A DNA stretch of 64,000 nucleotides, from the NCBI RefSeq assembly GCF_003234085.1, contig NZ_QKSD01000004.1, positions 186,001 through 250,000 of the forward strand. Reading direction: 5' to 3'. Below the pieces are notes generated by a model. That model saw only the letters and a list, made by a program, of their open reading frames with translations, did no database searches and had not been told where the DNA came from. Below are positions 62,949 through 64,000 of the stretch, piece after piece; the first letter of the stretch is position 1; the number at the start of each line of letters is the position of its first letter. The position numbers and the translations under genes are program-made. Source of the stretch: Curtobacterium sp. MCPF17_052 (lineage in GTDB: Bacteria; Actinomycetota; Actinomycetes; Actinomycetales; Microbacteriaceae).

Positions 62949-64000
62949 CTACCCGAAGAGGTCGACCGGTCGGACGATGTCGGCGTAGATGAGGAGCGCG
63001 CTCATGCCGGCCAGCAGCACGACGACGACCATCGTCAGCGGCATCGTCTTCGCCAGGTCGATCGGACCGGGGTCGGCCTTGCCGAACAGGCGGAAGGTCC
63101 GCCGTTTCACGGCCTCCCAGAGCGCACCCGCGATGTGGCCGCCGTCGAGCGGCAGGAGCGGCACCATGTTGAGCACGAACAGGCCGATGTTCAACGACGC
63201 CAGCAGGCCGAGGATCGTGTAGACCTTGTCGACCACGGGGACGCCGCTCATCGACGAGACCGTCCCGATCGCCCGACCGACACCGACGACCGACACCGGG
63301 CTGTCCTGCGACCGGGCCTGCGATCCGAAGGCCGCGTTCCACACCGCGACCAGACGCTGCGGCAGGTCGATGATGAGGTGTGCCGATGCGCCGATCTGTG
63401 CGCCCGTCGCGGGCAGGACCGCCGCCGGGGACTGGCGCACCAGGGTCTGCCCGATGCTCACTCCCACCACGCCGACACGCTGGGTCTTCGTCGTGCCGTC
63501 GCTGTTCTCCGCGACCGTCCCGTCTGCGTCGTAGACGTCCCGGGTGGCCAGGACCGGCGTGACCCGCAGCGTGCGTTCGGTGCCGTCGCGTTCGACGACG
63601 ACCGGGACGGCCTTGCCGGCGGACCGCTGGAAGGTGTCCGAGACCTGGGTGATCGTGGGGTTCCGCACGCCACCGACGGACAGGACGACGTCGCCGGAGC
63701 GGAGGCCGGCCTGCTTCGCGGGCGACACGGCGTCACCGTCCGTGCACGTCGTGCGCGCACTGGTCGGCAGGACGCAGTCGACACTCGACGTGAACGTCGT
63801 GGTGGGGGCACCGAAGCCGACGAGCAGGACCCCGAACAGCACGATGCCGATCACCAGGTTCATCGCCGGTCCGGCGACCATCACGATGATCCGCTTCCAC
63901 GGCGTCAACCGGTAGAACGCGCGGGAGTCGTCACCGCCGGACTCGGCGATCTGCTCGGCGCTGGCCGCCCGGGCGTCCTGCACGAAGGCCGAGTACATGC
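62949..64000 (-). CDS. Site-2 membrane protease (M50, RseP/Rip1 type), 5' end cut by window edge
   Basis: A membrane metalloprotease that would cut anti-sigma factors or similar substrates within the membrane. The visible ~350 residues contain a PDZ domain (GLRSGDVVLSVGGV), several transmembrane segments and the LLPLDGGHIAGAL motif with the third zinc ligand Asp. The HExxH zinc motif lies in the missing N-terminal part. In many Actinobacteria this gene sits between dxr and ispG. Confidence 0.93.
   Translation of the reverse strand, partial: MYSAFVQDARAASAEQIAESGGDDSRAFYRLTPWKRIIVMVAGPAMNLVIGIVLFGVLLVGFGAPTTTFTSSVDCVLPTSARTTCTDGDAVSPAKQAGLRSGDVVLSVGGVRNPTITQVSDTFQRSAGKAVPVVVERDGTERTLRVTPVLATRDVYDADGTVAENSDGTTKTQRVGVVGVSIGQTLVRQSPAAVLPATGAQIGASAHLIIDLPQRLVAVWNAAFGSQARSQDSPVSVVGVGRAIGTVSSMSGVPVVDKVYTILGLLASLNIGLFVLNMVPLLPLDGGHIAGALWEAVKRRTFRLFGKADPGPIDLAKTMPLTMVVVVLLAGMSALLIYADIVRPVDLFG

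Overview
The window is a 64-kb piece of a high-GC actinobacterial chromosome, almost entirely core housekeeping genes. Gene content, the chain of operons (rpsD-alaS-ruvX-mltG-aroCKB-efp-nusB-pyrRBC-carAB-pyrF-gmk-rpoZ-metK-priA-fmt-rsmB-rpe and trp-lgt-gltBD) and the protein sequences suggest Microbacteriaceae, probably close to Curtobacterium. That placement is recalled similarity, not a database search. No rRNA, tRNA, CRISPR array, prophage or insertion sequence was found.

Layout from the left end, nearly all on the minus strand. 1-9441: glutamate synthase (gltD partial at the edge, gltB), lgt, trpA, trpB, trpC. 9446-15071: two small trp-linked membrane proteins, trpE, hisI, hisF, hisG, hisE, rpe. 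15122-23411: rsmB, fmt, two small plus-strand genes, a helicase-dead PriA, metK, rpoZ, and a guanylate kinase fused to an actinobacterial integration host factor. 23408-32197: the pyrimidine operon pyrR-pyrB-pyrC-(membrane protein)-carA-carB-pyrF. 32273-40376: nusB, efp, a UbiB/AarF kinase-like protein, aroB, aroK, aroC, mltG, ruvX. 40373-44063: alaS, a small membrane protein, rpsD with a long leader. 44339-52370: rarA, a cyclophilin, a DUF349 protein, ribF, two membrane proteins, truB, a P-loop-less kinase-like protein, mutY. 52522-57430: rbfA, infB, ylxR, nusA. 57562-64000: proS, ispG, a cysteine hydrolase plus NCS1 permease pair, and a partial site-2 protease (rip1).

The genes are tightly packed. 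At least 16 junctions are 4-base ATGA or GTGA stop/start overlaps, implying translational coupling along the trp/his, pyr and aro operons. Intergenic gaps are short, and many hold strong inverted repeats that look like terminators.

The main observations are regulatory. (1) About ten genes have a TA-N3-T hexamer exactly 6 or 7 bases before the start codon and no Shine-Dalgarno sequence, the pattern of leaderless mRNAs; at mutY two divergent -10 hexamers overlap by two bases. (2) The pyrR leader carries two tandem copies of a PyrR-binding-loop motif, the second directly abutting the ribosome-binding site. (3) A near-identical hairpin recurs as a terminator at three loci. (4) Several proteins are unusual: the IHF-Gmk fusion, a uridine-kinase-like protein without a P-loop, and a cysteine hydrolase with an in-frame hexanucleotide repeat, which sits with its permease inside the normally contiguous rip1-ispG region.
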